Source: Chlorocebus sabaeus (lineage: Eukaryota; Chordata; Mammalia; Primates; Cercopithecidae). From it: 64,000 bases of DNA. Within the stretch, counting starts at the first letter, position 1. Every line of letters begins with the position of its first letter. Under the pieces are notes generated by a model. The model was not told the DNA's origin. It worked only from the letters and a program-made list of their open reading frames with translations, and searched no databases. Location: assembly GCF_047675955.1 (NCBI RefSeq), contig NC_132929.1, positions 33,658,421 through 33,722,420 on the forward strand. Reading direction: 5' to 3'. The position numbers and the translations under genes were made by a program. Shown here in pieces: positions 48,618-58,990 of this stretch.

Positions 48618-48684
48618 TGGTAGATAGTTTAAGTTAAAATAAATGATTTCGACACATTAGATTATGATAGACCATATTTACCAA
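48618..48684 (+). pseudogene. mitochondrial tRNA-Arg copy (NUMT)
   Basis: 67 bases between ND3 and ND4L, from TGGTAGATAG to ATTTACCAA, with the anticodon TCG in GATTTCGACAC. A short insertion near GATAGACCAT makes it slightly longer than human mitochondrial tRNA-Arg. Confidence 0.9.
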
Positions 48685-48978
48685 ATGCCCTTTATTTATA
48701 TCAATATTATATTAGCATACACCATAGCACTGCTGGGAATATTAGTTTACCGATCCCACTTAACATCATCCCTATTATTCCTAGAAGGTATAACATTATC
48801 AATATTCATTATAATTACTCTAACTTTAAATATACATTTCACTCTAACTTCCATAATACCCATTATCCTCCTAGTATTTGCTGACTGCGAAGCCGCAGTG
48901 TGCCTTGCCTTACTAGTTTCAATCTCCAACACATACAGCCTAGATTATGTACAAAATCTAAATTTACTTCAATGCTAA
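48685..48978 (+). pseudogene. ND4L copy, open in both genetic codes (NUMT)
   Basis: Encodes 97 residues from MPFIYINIILAY to NLNLLQC, the whole ND4L subunit of complex I, with one codon missing near residue 48 compared with human (98 residues). ND4L contains no Trp, so it has no TGA problem; the frame is open in the standard code and even extends upstream to an ATG at 48664. Mitochondrial Met codons ATA would be read as Ile. The stop overlaps the ND4 start (ATGCTAA) as in mtDNA. I see no promoter and no reason to expect expression. Confidence 0.93.
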
Positions 48979-50168
48979 AAGTTACTATTCCAACAATTAT
49001 ACTGTTACCAATAACGTGATTCTGTAATAACTCTATAATCTAAATAAACATAACCATCCACAGCCTATTCATCAGCCTCATTACTCTACTATATCTTACC
49101 CAATTAAATGATAATTCATCTAACTTCTCACTAACTTTCTCCTCTGACCCACTAACATTGCCCCTTCTAATCTTAACAACCTGACTACTACCTCTTATAA
49201 TTCTAGCAAGCCAACATCACCTTTCCAATGAGTGACCCCCCTGGAAAAAACTCTATAATAGTTCTCTTCCCCTACTTACCACACTTGCCCATACTCAAAA
49301 TACCTTGGGTTCACTAAACATAATAATAATAATAATATTTACCACCCAAGAACTATTAACTTCCTGATCTAATAATCTTATAGGACTAGCATGTATTATG
49401 ACTTTTATAGTAAAAATACCTCTATATGGACTTTACCTATAACTCCTCAAAGCCCATGTGGAAGCCCCTATTGCTAGCTCAATAGTACTTGCAGAGGTAC
49501 TCCTAAAGCTAGGTGGCTACGGTATTATATGGCTTACCCTTATCCTCAACCCCGTAACAGAATATATAGCCTACCCCTTCCTCATACTATCCTTATGGGA
49601 AATAGTTATAACAAGCTCTATTTGTCTACAACAAACAGACTTAAAATCACTTATCGCCTATTCCTCCGTAAGCCATATAGCACTTGTTATTATGGCTATT
49701 CTCATTCGACCCCTTGAAGCTTTATAGGTGCAGTCACCCTTATAATTGCCCATGGAGTCACTTCATCTTTACTATTCTGCCTAGCAAATTTGATCTATGA
49801 GCGAGTCCATAGCCGAATTATATTACTTATCTGAGGCCTTCAAACACTGCTTCCACTAATAGCCTCTTGATGACTTTTAACAAGTCTTACTAACCTTGCC
49901 TTTCCCCCTACTATTAACTTAATAGGAGAACTCTTCATCACTATGGCTTTATTCTTTTGATCAAACATTATGCTTATAGGACTTAATATACTAATTACAG
50001 ATCTTTACTCCCTACATATACTAATCACAACACAACAAGGGACACTTGTATATTACATTAACAGTATTAAACCCTCGTTCACGCAAGAAAATACATTAAT
50101 ACTTATATACCTTGCAACTGTCTTTCTATTATCCTTAAACCCTAAGATTATTATGGGGTTTGCATACT
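48972..50168 (+). pseudogene. ND4 pseudogene with ~180-bp deletion (NUMT)
   Basis: About 1197 bases against about 1378 in human mtDNA. The N-terminal part runs through SSDPLTLPLLILTTWLLPL to a KKLY motif at about 49250; the next roughly 60 codons are missing and similarity resumes with SLPLL and NTLGSLN. The middle (KAHVEAPIASS, LLKLGGYG, LKSLIAYSSVSHIALV) is well preserved. Damage: a Trp TGA turned TAA at 49440-49442, a 1-base loss near 49713 shifting the frame, and other changes. ND4 is a proton-pumping membrane subunit of complex I; this copy cannot make one. Confidence 0.95.
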
Positions 50169-50237
50169 GTAAATATAGTTTAACCAAAACATTAGATTAT
50201 GGATCTAATAATAGAAGCCTGCCACTTCTTATCTACC
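50169..50237 (+). pseudogene. mitochondrial tRNA-His copy (NUMT)
   Basis: 69 bases from GTAAATATAGTTTAACC to TATCTACC, first of the His-Ser-Leu cluster between ND4 and ND5. The anticodon loop reads ATTATGGAT where mitochondrial tRNA-His has GTG in TTGTGAAT, so the anticodon itself is changed. Confidence 0.9.
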
Positions 50238-50296
50238 GAGAAAGTACGCAAGAACTGCTAACTCATGCTCCCATCCCTAATAACATGGCTTTCTCA
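50238..50296 (+). pseudogene. mitochondrial tRNA-Ser(AGY) copy (NUMT)
   Basis: 59 bases, GAGAAAGTACGCAAG to GGCTTTCTCA. The short length and missing D arm are typical of this tRNA; anticodon GCT lies in AACTGCTAAC. Directly abuts tRNA-His and tRNA-Leu. Confidence 0.9.
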
Positions 50297-50367
50297 ACTT
50301 TTAAAGGATAAGAGCTATTCATTGGTCTTAGGAACCAAAAATATTGGTGCAACTCCAAGTAAAAGTA
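50297..50367 (+). pseudogene. mitochondrial tRNA-Leu(CUN) copy (NUMT)
   Basis: 71 bases, ACTTTTAAAGGATAAG to CAAGTAAAAGTA, anticodon TAG in GGTCTTAGGAA. About 6 of 71 positions differ from human mtDNA, and both arms still pair. It is among the best-kept parts of the NUMT. Confidence 0.93.
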
Positions 50368-52150
50368 ATAAACATGTATTATACCACTATTATAAAAACA
50401 CTAATTCCCTTAATCTTACCAGTTATTACTACCTTAGCCAACCCCTGCAAGAAAGATTGATACCTATACTATGTAAAAATATCTATCGCATGTGTCTTTA
50501 TTAGCAGCCTCATCCCTGCAACAATATACATATTCATAGATCAAGAAATAATTATCTCAAATTGACATTGAATAACAATTCAAACTCTTCAACTTTCACT
50601 AAGCTTCAAACTACTTTTCCACAATATTTATCCCAGTAGCACTATTTGTTACCTGATCTATCATAGAGTTCTCAATATGATATATAAACTCAGACCCTAA
50701 TATTAATCAATTTTTCAAATATTTACTCATTTTCCTCACCACAATATTAATTCTAGTTACCGCCAAGAACCTCTTCCAACTTTTTATTGGATGAGAAGGT
50801 GTGGGAATTATGTCTTTTTCACTAACTGGCTGATGATACGGCCGAGCAGATGCCAGTACAGCAGCCCTCCAAACAGTCCTGTATAAACGATTGGCGATAC
50901 TGGCTTCATTTTAGCTATAGCATGATTCCTCTTATTTTCCAACACATGAGAGCTTCATCAAATATTTCTTCTAAATCTTACCCACAATTCCTTTCCACTA
51001 ATTAGTGTTCTCCTAGCAGCAGCAGCCAAGACAGCTCAATTTGGCCTTCAACTCTGACTTCCTTATGCTATAGAAGGCCCAACCCCAGTTTTAGCCCTAT
51101 TTCACTCTAGCCCCACAGTTGTAGCAGTTTTTCTACTTATCTGCTTCTACCCTTTAATAGAAAATAATCTATGAATCAAAACCTTTACATTATGTGTAGA
51201 GACATGACCACCTTATTTACAGCAATTTGTGCTCTAACACAAAATGACATCAAAAAAAAAAAAATTATAGCATTCTTCACCTCAAGTCAACTAAGCCTTA
51301 TAATGGTCACAATTGGTATTAATCAATCACACCTAGCATTTCTTTATATGCGCACCCACGTCTTTTTAAAAGCTACATATGTTCAGGATCCATCATCCAT
51401 AATCTCAGTGATGAACAAGACATCTGAAAAATAGGAGGACTATTCAAAACTCTACTCCTCACTTCCTCCTCCCTTATCATTGGTAGCCTTGCACATACAG
51501 GTATGCCTTTCCTCATGGGTTTTTATTCTGAAGACCTCATTATTGAAATGGCAAACACGTCATATACCAATGCCTGAGCCCTTTCTATTACTGTTAGTGC
51601 AACCTCCCTAACAGCGGTCTATAGTACCCAAATTATTTTCTTCCCTCTGATAGGACAACCTAGCTTCACAACTCTGATTATTATTAATAAAAGTAACCCT
51701 TTCCTAATTAACCCAATTAAGTGCCTAATAATTGGCAGTGTCTTCACTGGATTCCTCATTACCGATGATATTGTTCCCACTTCATCCCCCTAAACAACTA
51801 TGCCACTTCACCTAAAACTCACAGCCCTAGGTGTGACCATCTTAGGCCTCTTACTAGCAATAGAACTAAATTTTATAATGAATAACCTTAAGCTAAAGTA
51901 TCCATTACAGACATTTAACTTCTCCAATATACTAGGTTTTTACCCAGCCACAATCCACCGTACAGCGCCCCCACCCACTTAAGCCTATTTACAAGCCAAA
52001 ATATTTGATTAGGAAAGTCCATACCAAAAACCATTTCACAACCTCAGATATCAGCCTCCATTACTGTATCTGCCCCAAAAGGCCTAATGAAACTCTATTT
52101 CCTCTCCTTTTTTTATTTTACCGCTTCTAACTCTAATCTTAATTATCTAA
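50368..52150 (+). pseudogene. ND5 pseudogene (NUMT)
   Basis: About 1783 bases against 1812 in human mtDNA, from ATAAACATG to a TAA at 52148-52150. ND5 is the largest proton-pumping complex I subunit. Preserved landmarks include FIGWEGVGIMSF near 50800, CALTQNDIKK near 51230, and KLTALGVTILGL near 51810. An adenine run at 51252-51263 is expanded from about 7 to 12 bases, shifting the frame; other indels lie near 50895, 51385 and 51965. Long open pieces remain between the lesions but no full frame. Confidence 0.94.
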
Positions 52151-52663
52151 TCACCACCCCGAGTAACTTCAAGTACAACATAAATACTAACAAATAACGT
52201 TCAACCAGCAACTACCACCAATACCCATAACTTTATAAAGCAGCCGCACCCACAGAATCCTCACACAAACCACCTTCACCCTCAAAAGTTATGCAACTCC
52301 CTACGCTATCAAATTAATTGTAATGACCATCCCATCATGCTCAGTCATTCACCAAATCAACACCAACTCTATTAATAATCCTAATAATAAAGCCCCTCAA
52401 ATGTCAATACCTGACCTTCATATTTCAGGATATTCCTCAACAACCACTGCCACAGCATAACCAAAAACAACCATTATACCACCCAAATAAATTAAGAAGA
52501 CGATTAACCCCACAAAAGTCTCACCAAAATTCAACACAATACCATAACCCACAGCACTACTAATAATTAACCATAGACCCTCATAAACAGGAGACAGTTT
52601 CAAAGAAATACCTGCAAACCCTATAACCAAAAGAACACTTAATAAAAATAAAGCATAAGCCAT
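52151..52663 (-). pseudogene. ND6 pseudogene (NUMT)
   Basis: The only protein gene of the copied segment on the opposite strand, as in mtDNA. Start ATG (CAT at 52661-52663) gives MAYALFLLSVLLVIGFAG, and the frame stays open to about 52418 (FLIYLGGIMVVFGYAVA is the conserved helix). Downstream, roughly 12 bases are missing overall and the C-terminal half is disrupted. ND6 is a membrane subunit of complex I. Confidence 0.93.
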
Positions 52664-52732
52664 TATTCCTACATGGACTACAACCATGACTAATGGTATG
52701 AAAAACCATCATTGTATTTCCACTGTAAGAAC
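52664..52732 (-). pseudogene. mitochondrial tRNA-Glu copy (NUMT)
   Basis: 69 bases between ND6 and CYTB, on the minus strand as in mtDNA. The plus strand reads TATTCCTACATGGACTAC to TGTAAGAAC, with the anticodon complement GAA inside GTATGAAAAAC. Confidence 0.88.
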
Positions 52733-52736
52733 ACTA

Positions 52737-53860
52737 ATGACCAAAATACGCAAAACACACCTGCTAATAAAAATTATTAATCATTCATTCATTGATCTTC
52801 CCACACCATCCAACATTTCTACATGAGGAAACTTTGGCTCACTTATTGGTGCCTGCTTAATTCTGCAAATCACCACAGGATTATTTCTGGCCATACACTG
52901 CACATCAGATCCCTTAACTGCCTTCTCTTCAATCGCCAATATCAGCCAAGATGTAAACTAAGGCTGAATAATTCGCTATCTTCATGCTAACGGCGCTTCA
53001 ATATTTTTCATCTGCCTCTTCCTACATGTTGGCCAAGGCTTATACTATGCGTTATTTATATTCCTAGAAACCTGAAATATTGGTATTATCCTGCTATTCA
53101 CGACAATAGCAATAGCATTTATAGGTTACATACTCCCATGAGGCCAAATATTCTGAGTTTTTACAAACCTATTCTGAGTAATTACAAACCTACTATCAGC
53201 CATTCCATATATTGGAACTTACCTTATACAATGAATCTGAGGTGGATTTTCAGTAGACAAAGCCACCCTTACACAATTTTTTGCCTTCCATTTTATCTTA
53301 CCTTTCATCATTGCAACTTTAGTGGCTGTTCACCTTTTGTTCTTACATGAAACAGGATCTAATAACCCTTCAGGGATCTCATCAGACCCTGACAAAATCA
53401 CTTTCCACCCTTACTACACAATCAAAGATATTCTAGGCCTAATTCTCCTCCTCCTCTTCCTAAGAATTCTAATAATTCTAGTGCTATTTTCACCTGATCT
53501 CCTGAGCGACCCAGATAATTGCACTTTAGCCAACTCCCACAATACCTCACCCCACATTAAACCAGAGTGATACTTTTTATTTGCATATGCAATCTTATGA
53601 TCCATCCCTAATAAACTAGGAGGTGTACTGGCCCTTATACTTTCCATTCTTATTCTAGCAGTTATTCCTATACCTCACATGTCTAAACAGCAAAGCATAG
53701 TATTCTGTCCACTAGTCTCAGACTCACATGAATCAGAGGGCAGCCAGTCAACTACCCTTTTATTACCATCGGACAAGCAGCATCCATTATGCACGTCTCG
53801 ACTATCCTTACCTTATACCAATTACGGCCCTAATTGAAAACAAATTACTTCAATGAAACT
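52737..53860 (+). pseudogene. CYTB pseudogene (NUMT)
   Basis: About 1124 bases against 1141 in human mtDNA. Starts ATGACCAAAATACGCAAAAC, a primate-like N-terminus, and the conserved NHSFIDLPTPSNIS follows. Lesions: a Tyr codon changed to TAA at 52959-52961; a 21-bp tandem duplication at 53150-53191 replacing the WGATV region; and loss of about 37 bases near 53720-53735, which removes the segment before the last helices and shifts the frame. The middle (LLFLHETGSNNPSGISSD, KITFHPYYTIKDILG) is well kept and resembles ancestral anthropoid cytochrome b. Cytochrome b is the haem-bearing core of complex III; this copy is dead. Confidence 0.96.
53150..53191 (+). repeat. 21-bp tandem duplication inside CYTB pseudogene
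   Basis: Two adjacent 21-base units beginning ATTCTGAGT and ending TTACAAACCT, differing at two positions (TT versus AA in the middle). Functional CYTB has one copy preceded by GGGGCCACAG-like sequence, so the duplication is specific to this nuclear copy. Confidence 0.85.
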
Positions 53861-53926
53861 GCCCTTGTAGTATAACTCAATACTCTGGTCTTGTAAACCA
53901 GAAATGGAGAATTCCTCTCCAGGACA
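53861..53926 (+). pseudogene. mitochondrial tRNA-Thr copy (NUMT)
   Basis: 66 bases, GCCCTTGTAGTATAAC to CTCTCCAGGACA, anticodon TGT in GTCTTGTAAACC. Follows CYTB directly as in mtDNA. Confidence 0.92.
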
Positions 53927-53928
53927 AC

Positions 53929-53995
53929 TCAGGGAAGAAGCATTTCTGCTTCACCGTCAACACCCAAGCTGAAATTCTAATTAAACTATTCCCTG
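53929..53995 (-). pseudogene. mitochondrial tRNA-Pro copy (NUMT)
   Basis: 67 bases on the minus strand; the plus strand reads TCAGGGAAGAAGCATT to AAACTATTCCCTG, so the acceptor ends still pair. It marks the border with the control region. Confidence 0.9.
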
Positions 53996-54355
53996 TACTT
54001 TTTTCGGCACACACTTTAACCACTATGTCAGTATTAACGAACTAATACGTAAGTGCTTTTATGTACTTCGTGCATTACTGTTAATCTGATGAATAATATA
54101 TTGTACTATAATTGTTTAACCATATATAGTATATTAATACATTAAAGTACATCAAGAATATAATCCACATACATATAACCACTTATTAACAATCCCCGAA
54201 TCAACTATCACACATTCACCATATCAACCGTATAACTCAAACTAGTCAACACGAATATCAACCTGTACTAAAAATCCTTAATATTACATAGTACCTTAAA
54301 TCGTTCATCGAATATAGTGCATTTCAGTCAAGAAACTCTTCATCAACATGGACAT
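53996..54355 (+). pseudogene. mitochondrial control-region fragment (NUMT)
   Basis: Left domain of the D-loop: repeated short motifs such as ATGTACTTCGTGCATTA, TACATAGTACCTTAAAT and CAACTATCACACATTC are typical of the termination-associated region. Recognisable similarity stops near CATCAACATGGAC at about 54355, before the conserved central blocks, so the copy is truncated here. Confidence 0.85.
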
Positions 54356-56089
54356 AACCTCACGGCCCAGGGACCACAGACTGGGCAGGAAAACTGCAAT
54401 CCCCTATAAACAGCATGCAGTTTATATAGTATTTTCGCTTAATACCCTCCTCTTAATGACTTTCACCTGTCAACCTTCATTTAACTCAAAACTCAGGGCC
54501 TCAATCCCTTGTACGGCTCATGTTGCATAAAACTGGCCAGGGTTCAGATGTTTATCATAGATAGGGAACGCATCTCTGCATTGGCCACTTCCAGATTCCC
54601 TAGCTCAGAACATTCAGGTGCATCTGCCATACAGGGTCAGTCTAAGGGTAGGCTTAAGTTATTGCTATCAGGTGCACTTACCCTACATCTGTCCTCAGGA
54701 AAATTCCTTAATTTCTTTGTCCAAAGGTTTCTTTAGATGGAAAAAGGAGTGCTTTCCTCCCCCTAAAGGGGACTAAATGAGAATATACATATCACATATA
54801 TACATGCGTACAAACACACACACGTGTGCATATATACACACAAATCAGTTGATTTAAAATATGTGTTGCCACAAATCAGCTCTTTTAATGCTTCTGTTTT
54901 TATAAATATTTGCATCATGTAATGACAAATTACTGGAGAGTATTTTTGTTTAATAATTTAAATGTGTTCCTTTCCTATATCCAAGAAAACCTGCAGCAGG
55001 GTACGAGGTAAAGCAGTCACACAGAACTCATGTTCCTGGGTCACGTTGCTGCTGTCCACATAGCACGGAGCAAATGTGCCCTGAACTGGCACCACTGGAT
55101 CTGCTTCCCAGAAAAGTCTTTGAAAGAACAATAATGAACACATTCCAGCTGGGTGAGACTTGGAGGTATTGGGGCATTTTAGAATGTCCACCTGGGTTAC
55201 CTGTCTGACTTTAGCTAAATAAAATGTAATAAAGGGGGCAGGTGGGAGCAAGGGGAATTGTTCAACTCCCTTGTAAGTGCCCCAAATGCTGACCAGTGCC
55301 ACAGAAACCCATGTGGCTGTTGGGTGTGGCTCATCCGTGTGGAAAAGGCCCCTTCTAGGTCCATACTCACTTTCAGTATTACGCATATTTGGTCAGCATT
55401 AGGGGGGAGTGTGTGTTGATAACCACAAAATTGGAAGACACTATGAAGAGAGGAGAGTGTGAGAGAGAACAAGAGAGGAAAGGGTTTAACTGTAGCTTTC
55501 ACTCTACTTTTCTACTGGTGGGCGCTTGATCATCTAACGGAAGTTGTCTGTGCAAGCGGAGCTAGAAATCAAGTGAACAGAAATCAAGAAAATCGATTTT
55601 GCATAAATTGAAAAAGCTGGAGGTAATCACCAAAATATCTCAGTCATCTCTGAGAAAGAAGGGAAACTGGAGCTGAAAGATTTTCTTTTCTAGGTCCCTG
55701 AGATGCTTTGATGACAAAGCGCGAGTGTTGTATATTTTCTGAACTAGGGTGACCATACATACTGTTACCGGAAAAGCACTTGTCCTGGCAAAGACCAGAA
55801 ACTATAAGGAGACAAATAACTTCAGCCTCAGTCCTTTCTCTTTGGACTAACACATCTGGTTTACAGTGAGGCCATTTATACTAGATAGATTGGGAACAGA
55901 TGGCTGCTACCTGGGGTCTTCAAGTCCTCACCTTCCCAGACAGCCCATTGCTTTCAACATGCAGATAGAAAAACTGACGCCCCTATTCCACATCCTGTGG
56001 AAAACCCAGTATCCTCCCTGAAGATATCCATGGATTCTTGGGGACATCAGTTGCATCTGATGACCACTTGTTCCATCCAGTGTGTGACG
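54356..56089. other. right flank of the NUMT
   Basis: Control-region similarity is lost by about 54380. A 142-codon minus frame (54958-55386) is unrecognised. 55745-55830 (AGGGTGACCATACATACTG) may be an old DNA-transposon piece. Confidence 0.5.
54783..54845. repeat. TA/CA microsatellite
   Basis: ATATACATATCACATATATA and CACACACACGTGTGC units, shortly after the NUMT. Confidence 0.85.
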
Positions 56090-56350
56090 GCTAAAAGTTC
56101 AGGCCTCTGACTAAGACAGACCTGTGATCAAATCCTGGTTCTGTCTCCTTACAATGATGTAAAATTAGGCAAGTGGCTTTGATCTTTCTCAGCCTCAATT
56201 TGCTCATCCATGAGATGAAGATAATACTCCTTACCTCCCAGAATGTTATAACTGTTAAGTTAATAATGGGATAGTGATAAAGGAATACAAGTAAAGCACT
56301 TAGCATGCAACCTGGCACAAAGAATGAACTAAATAGAGGGTAGCTAGTAT
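56090..56350 (+). mobile_element. MIR
   Basis: Sense MIR, almost full length: TGATCAAATCCTGGTTCTG, TCAGCCTCAATTTGCTCATC, GTAAAGCACTTAGCATGC, CCTGGCACAAAGAATG. Confidence 0.85.
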
Positions 56351-57124
56351 TCCTTTATACACACTACCCTAAACAGATGAGTCAAGATGGTAAACTTTTT
56401 ATACACTATTTATTTCAAAGCCCATGACAATCTTTCCCAAGGAGATCTTTTTAACTTCACAAATTTTCAAGAACTCTGTACACTACAACATTCTTTTGGT
56501 ATTCATTAATTCTGAAAATACAAGATCACAAAAGGTAGATAGAAGACATGTTATTTTTTCAATTTTTGGACGATGTTTGAAGCACACAAGGAATCAAAGA
56601 TCTCTTGTGGTAATTCTAAGGTTCCATGGTGGTCCCTGGCCCCAGGTTGCATGCATTCACAAACACTTCACTAAGGAATTCCTAAACTTCATTAACTACT
56701 GCTTTTCTGAAAGGACTCAGTTCTTACATACTCACCGAACAAATATTTATTGAGTGTCTGTTATGCACCATGTATTCTGCTAGGACGATCTTGTTTTACA
56801 CTTTAAAGGATGTAATAAATATACAAGAGATTTGAGAAGGGTTACGTGCAATAAAACCTGTGGGTTGATTATTCCCTCTCTGTTCCCAGCATTTCAGCTT
56901 GTGATAACCACTTCACCACGTCAGCTTTTACATTGTGTCCAATAAACAGCTTGTCATAGGGGTCATGGCTCAGTTGGGAACTGCCCAGCAGTCCCACTTG
57001 ATATTTCTTAGAAATTACACCTCCTACTTTTCACATTTCATATCATACCCCCAAATTAAGTTAGGTTTTTTAAGATTCCTGTTTATCATTTCCACATTGT
57101 TTAAAGGAGGATTATTCAGCGTGG
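56351..57124. other. AQP9 intron 1
   Basis: Contains AAATATTTATTGAGTGTCTG near 56741, an L2-like end in reverse. Otherwise nothing. Confidence 0.45.
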
Positions 57125-58200
57125 TTTTGTATCCTGCTTTTCTTTTTTTATTCATACATAACAGATGTGCATATTTTGGGGGTACATGGGACATTTTAAT
57201 TCATATAATGTATAAAAATCAAATCAGTGTGATTGGGTGATCCGTTGCCTTAAATATTCATCTTTTCATTCTGCTAGAAATATTCAAATTATTTTCTTCT
57301 GGCAACTTTGAAATATACAATAGATTATTGTTAACTACAGTCATGTTACTGATCTGTCAAGCACTAGGTCTTATTTCTTCTATCAAACTGTATATTTTTA
57401 CCTATTAATCAACCTTTCTTCATTCCTCTGCCGTTTCTTGACCTCTAGTAACCACCCCATCTACTCTCTGTCTTCATGAGACCCACTTTTCTAGCTCTCA
57501 CATAAAAGTGAGAACATGCGATGTCTGTCTTTCTATGCCTGGCTTATTTCACTTAACATAATGACTCCATTTCCATTCACATTGCTACAAAAGACAGGAT
57601 TTCCTTCTTCTTTATGGTTGAATAATGTTTTGTTGCATATATATGCCACATTTTCTTTATCCATTCATCTGGTTGGTGGGCACTTAGGTTGATTCCATAT
57701 TTTGGCTATTGTGAATAGTGCTGCAGTAAACATGAGAGTGCAGACAGCTCTTCAACATACTGATTTTATTTCTTTTGGACACATGCCCAGTAGTGAAACT
57801 GCTGAATCATATGGCAGTCCTATTTTTAGTTTTCTGAGGAACCTCCTCGCTATTTTCCGTAGTGTCTATGCTAGTTTACATTCCCACCAACAGTGTATAA
57901 AGGTTCCTCTTTCTCCATATCCATTATTCCCTGTCTTTTTGATAAAAGCTGTTTTAACTGGGGTGAGTTGCTATCTCATTGTGGTTTTGATTCACATTTC
58001 TCTGATGATTAATGATTGTTTGAGCGTTTTTTTCTTATACCTGTTGGTCACTGTATGTCTTCTGAGAAATGACTACTCAGATCTCTTGCCCATTTTTAAA
58101 ATCAGATTATCTGGATTTTGTTTGTTTGTTTGTTTGCTATTGAGTTGTTTGAGCTCCTTATATATTCTGGTTATTAATCCCTTATCAGATGGATAGACCA
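57125..58200 (-). mobile_element. L1 3' end (L1MA/L1PB age), minus strand
   Basis: Antisense 3' UTR and ORF2 end: GCATATTTTGGGGGTACATG, GTGAGAACATGCGATGTC, GGCTTATTTCACTTAACATA, GTGAATAGTGCTGCAGTAAA, ATCTCATTGTGGTTTTGATT. The T run at about 57142 is its A tail. Truncated at about 58200. Confidence 0.88.
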
Positions 58201-58499
58201 AACTAAATTTTTTATCTTTTCCTGCTTTTTCTTGAAAGCAGGGAAATTATTATTATTATTTTTTGCCCTTGCTTAAGTTTAGATATTTTAATATCTTTCA
58301 TCAAATATTATTTAAGCATGGAATATAAAGAATTAGGGTAATCACTCTGTGGTTCTTCCCATGTATACATGTTAAATAAATTTGTATGCTTTTTCTCAAA
58401 TTAACCTGAAAAACAAATGTACTTCCCTGGTGGACATTATAGTTTTGGCGGAATTGGTGCCCCAAGACAAGGTGGCAGGTATATAATAAAATGGCAAAG

Positions 58500-58990
58500 T
58501 GCAGACATGGTAGAGTAGGCACAGGAAGTCAATGAGGGCTTCTGTTGTCAGAGAAAGTCCTATAGAGAAGGCAAGATTTCAGCTCATCTTTAAGAATAGA
58601 TTGGGTTTAGCTGGAGAAGGTGCAAGGAAAGGGGGTTTCTTCTGAAAGGCACAGTATAGCAGATGTGCAGAGATGAAAACAAGTGTCATCAGCTCAAAGG
58701 GCTCCAAGTGACTCGGATGTCAACCTGGCTGATGCAGATCTGTGCTAAAGAATACTGGAAAGGAAGGTGGCTGGGAATCATGAGGTAAGGCAATGGAGAG
58801 CCCTGAGGACCAGCCTGAGGACTCTGGGCTGACATTTCCTGAGCAGTGGGGAGGTGGTGTGTGGTGCTTCATCTGGCATGGTCTCTGGATGGGGAGAGAT
58901 CGGAGGTGGGGACACTGATTAGAGACTGCAGATGACCAGATATGGGAATGACGGACTATGAGTGGCCAAAGGAGAGAAGGGAAAGGAATA
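58500..58990 (-). mobile_element. L2-like stretch
   Basis: TTTCAGCTCATCTTTAAGAA, GCAGATGTGCAGAGATG, AATGGAGAGCCCTGAGGACC and CATTTCCTGAGCAGTGGG resemble the complement of L2. Confidence 0.45.

Larger units (their letters stand above)
47850..54355 (+). other. large NUMT: nuclear copy of mtDNA, COX3 to control region
   Basis: About 6.5 kb colinear with primate mtDNA (roughly human mtDNA 9.6 to 16.3 kb), light-strand sense on the plus strand. Gene order and the alternation of tRNA genes with ND/COX/CYTB genes are exactly mitochondrial. It is nuclear: it sits in AQP9 intron 1 between single-copy flanks and carries stops under the mitochondrial code, indels and deletions. tRNA-Leu(CUN) differs from human at about 6 of 71 positions and protein segments differ more, so insertion is old. 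No Alu or L1 lies inside. Left edge is near 47850, where COX3 similarity starts; right edge near 54355, where control-region similarity fades. Each edge may be off by a few tens of bases. Confidence 0.97.

Noticed and set aside
48664..48978. ORF that could be read as a nuclear ND4L-like gene
   Set aside because: It is part of the NUMT, starts in the tRNA-Arg copy, and has no promoter evidence.
50169..50367. Functional tRNA genes
   Set aside because: Mitochondrial-type tRNAs without nuclear A/B box consensus; copies within a NUMT.
54958..55386. 142-codon minus-strand ORF next to the NUMT
   Set aside because: No recognised domain, no splice or promoter context, and several overlapping chance frames nearby.
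57702..58196. 164-codon plus-strand ORF, longest in the window
   Set aside because: It is antisense to an L1 3' end; no independent protein features.
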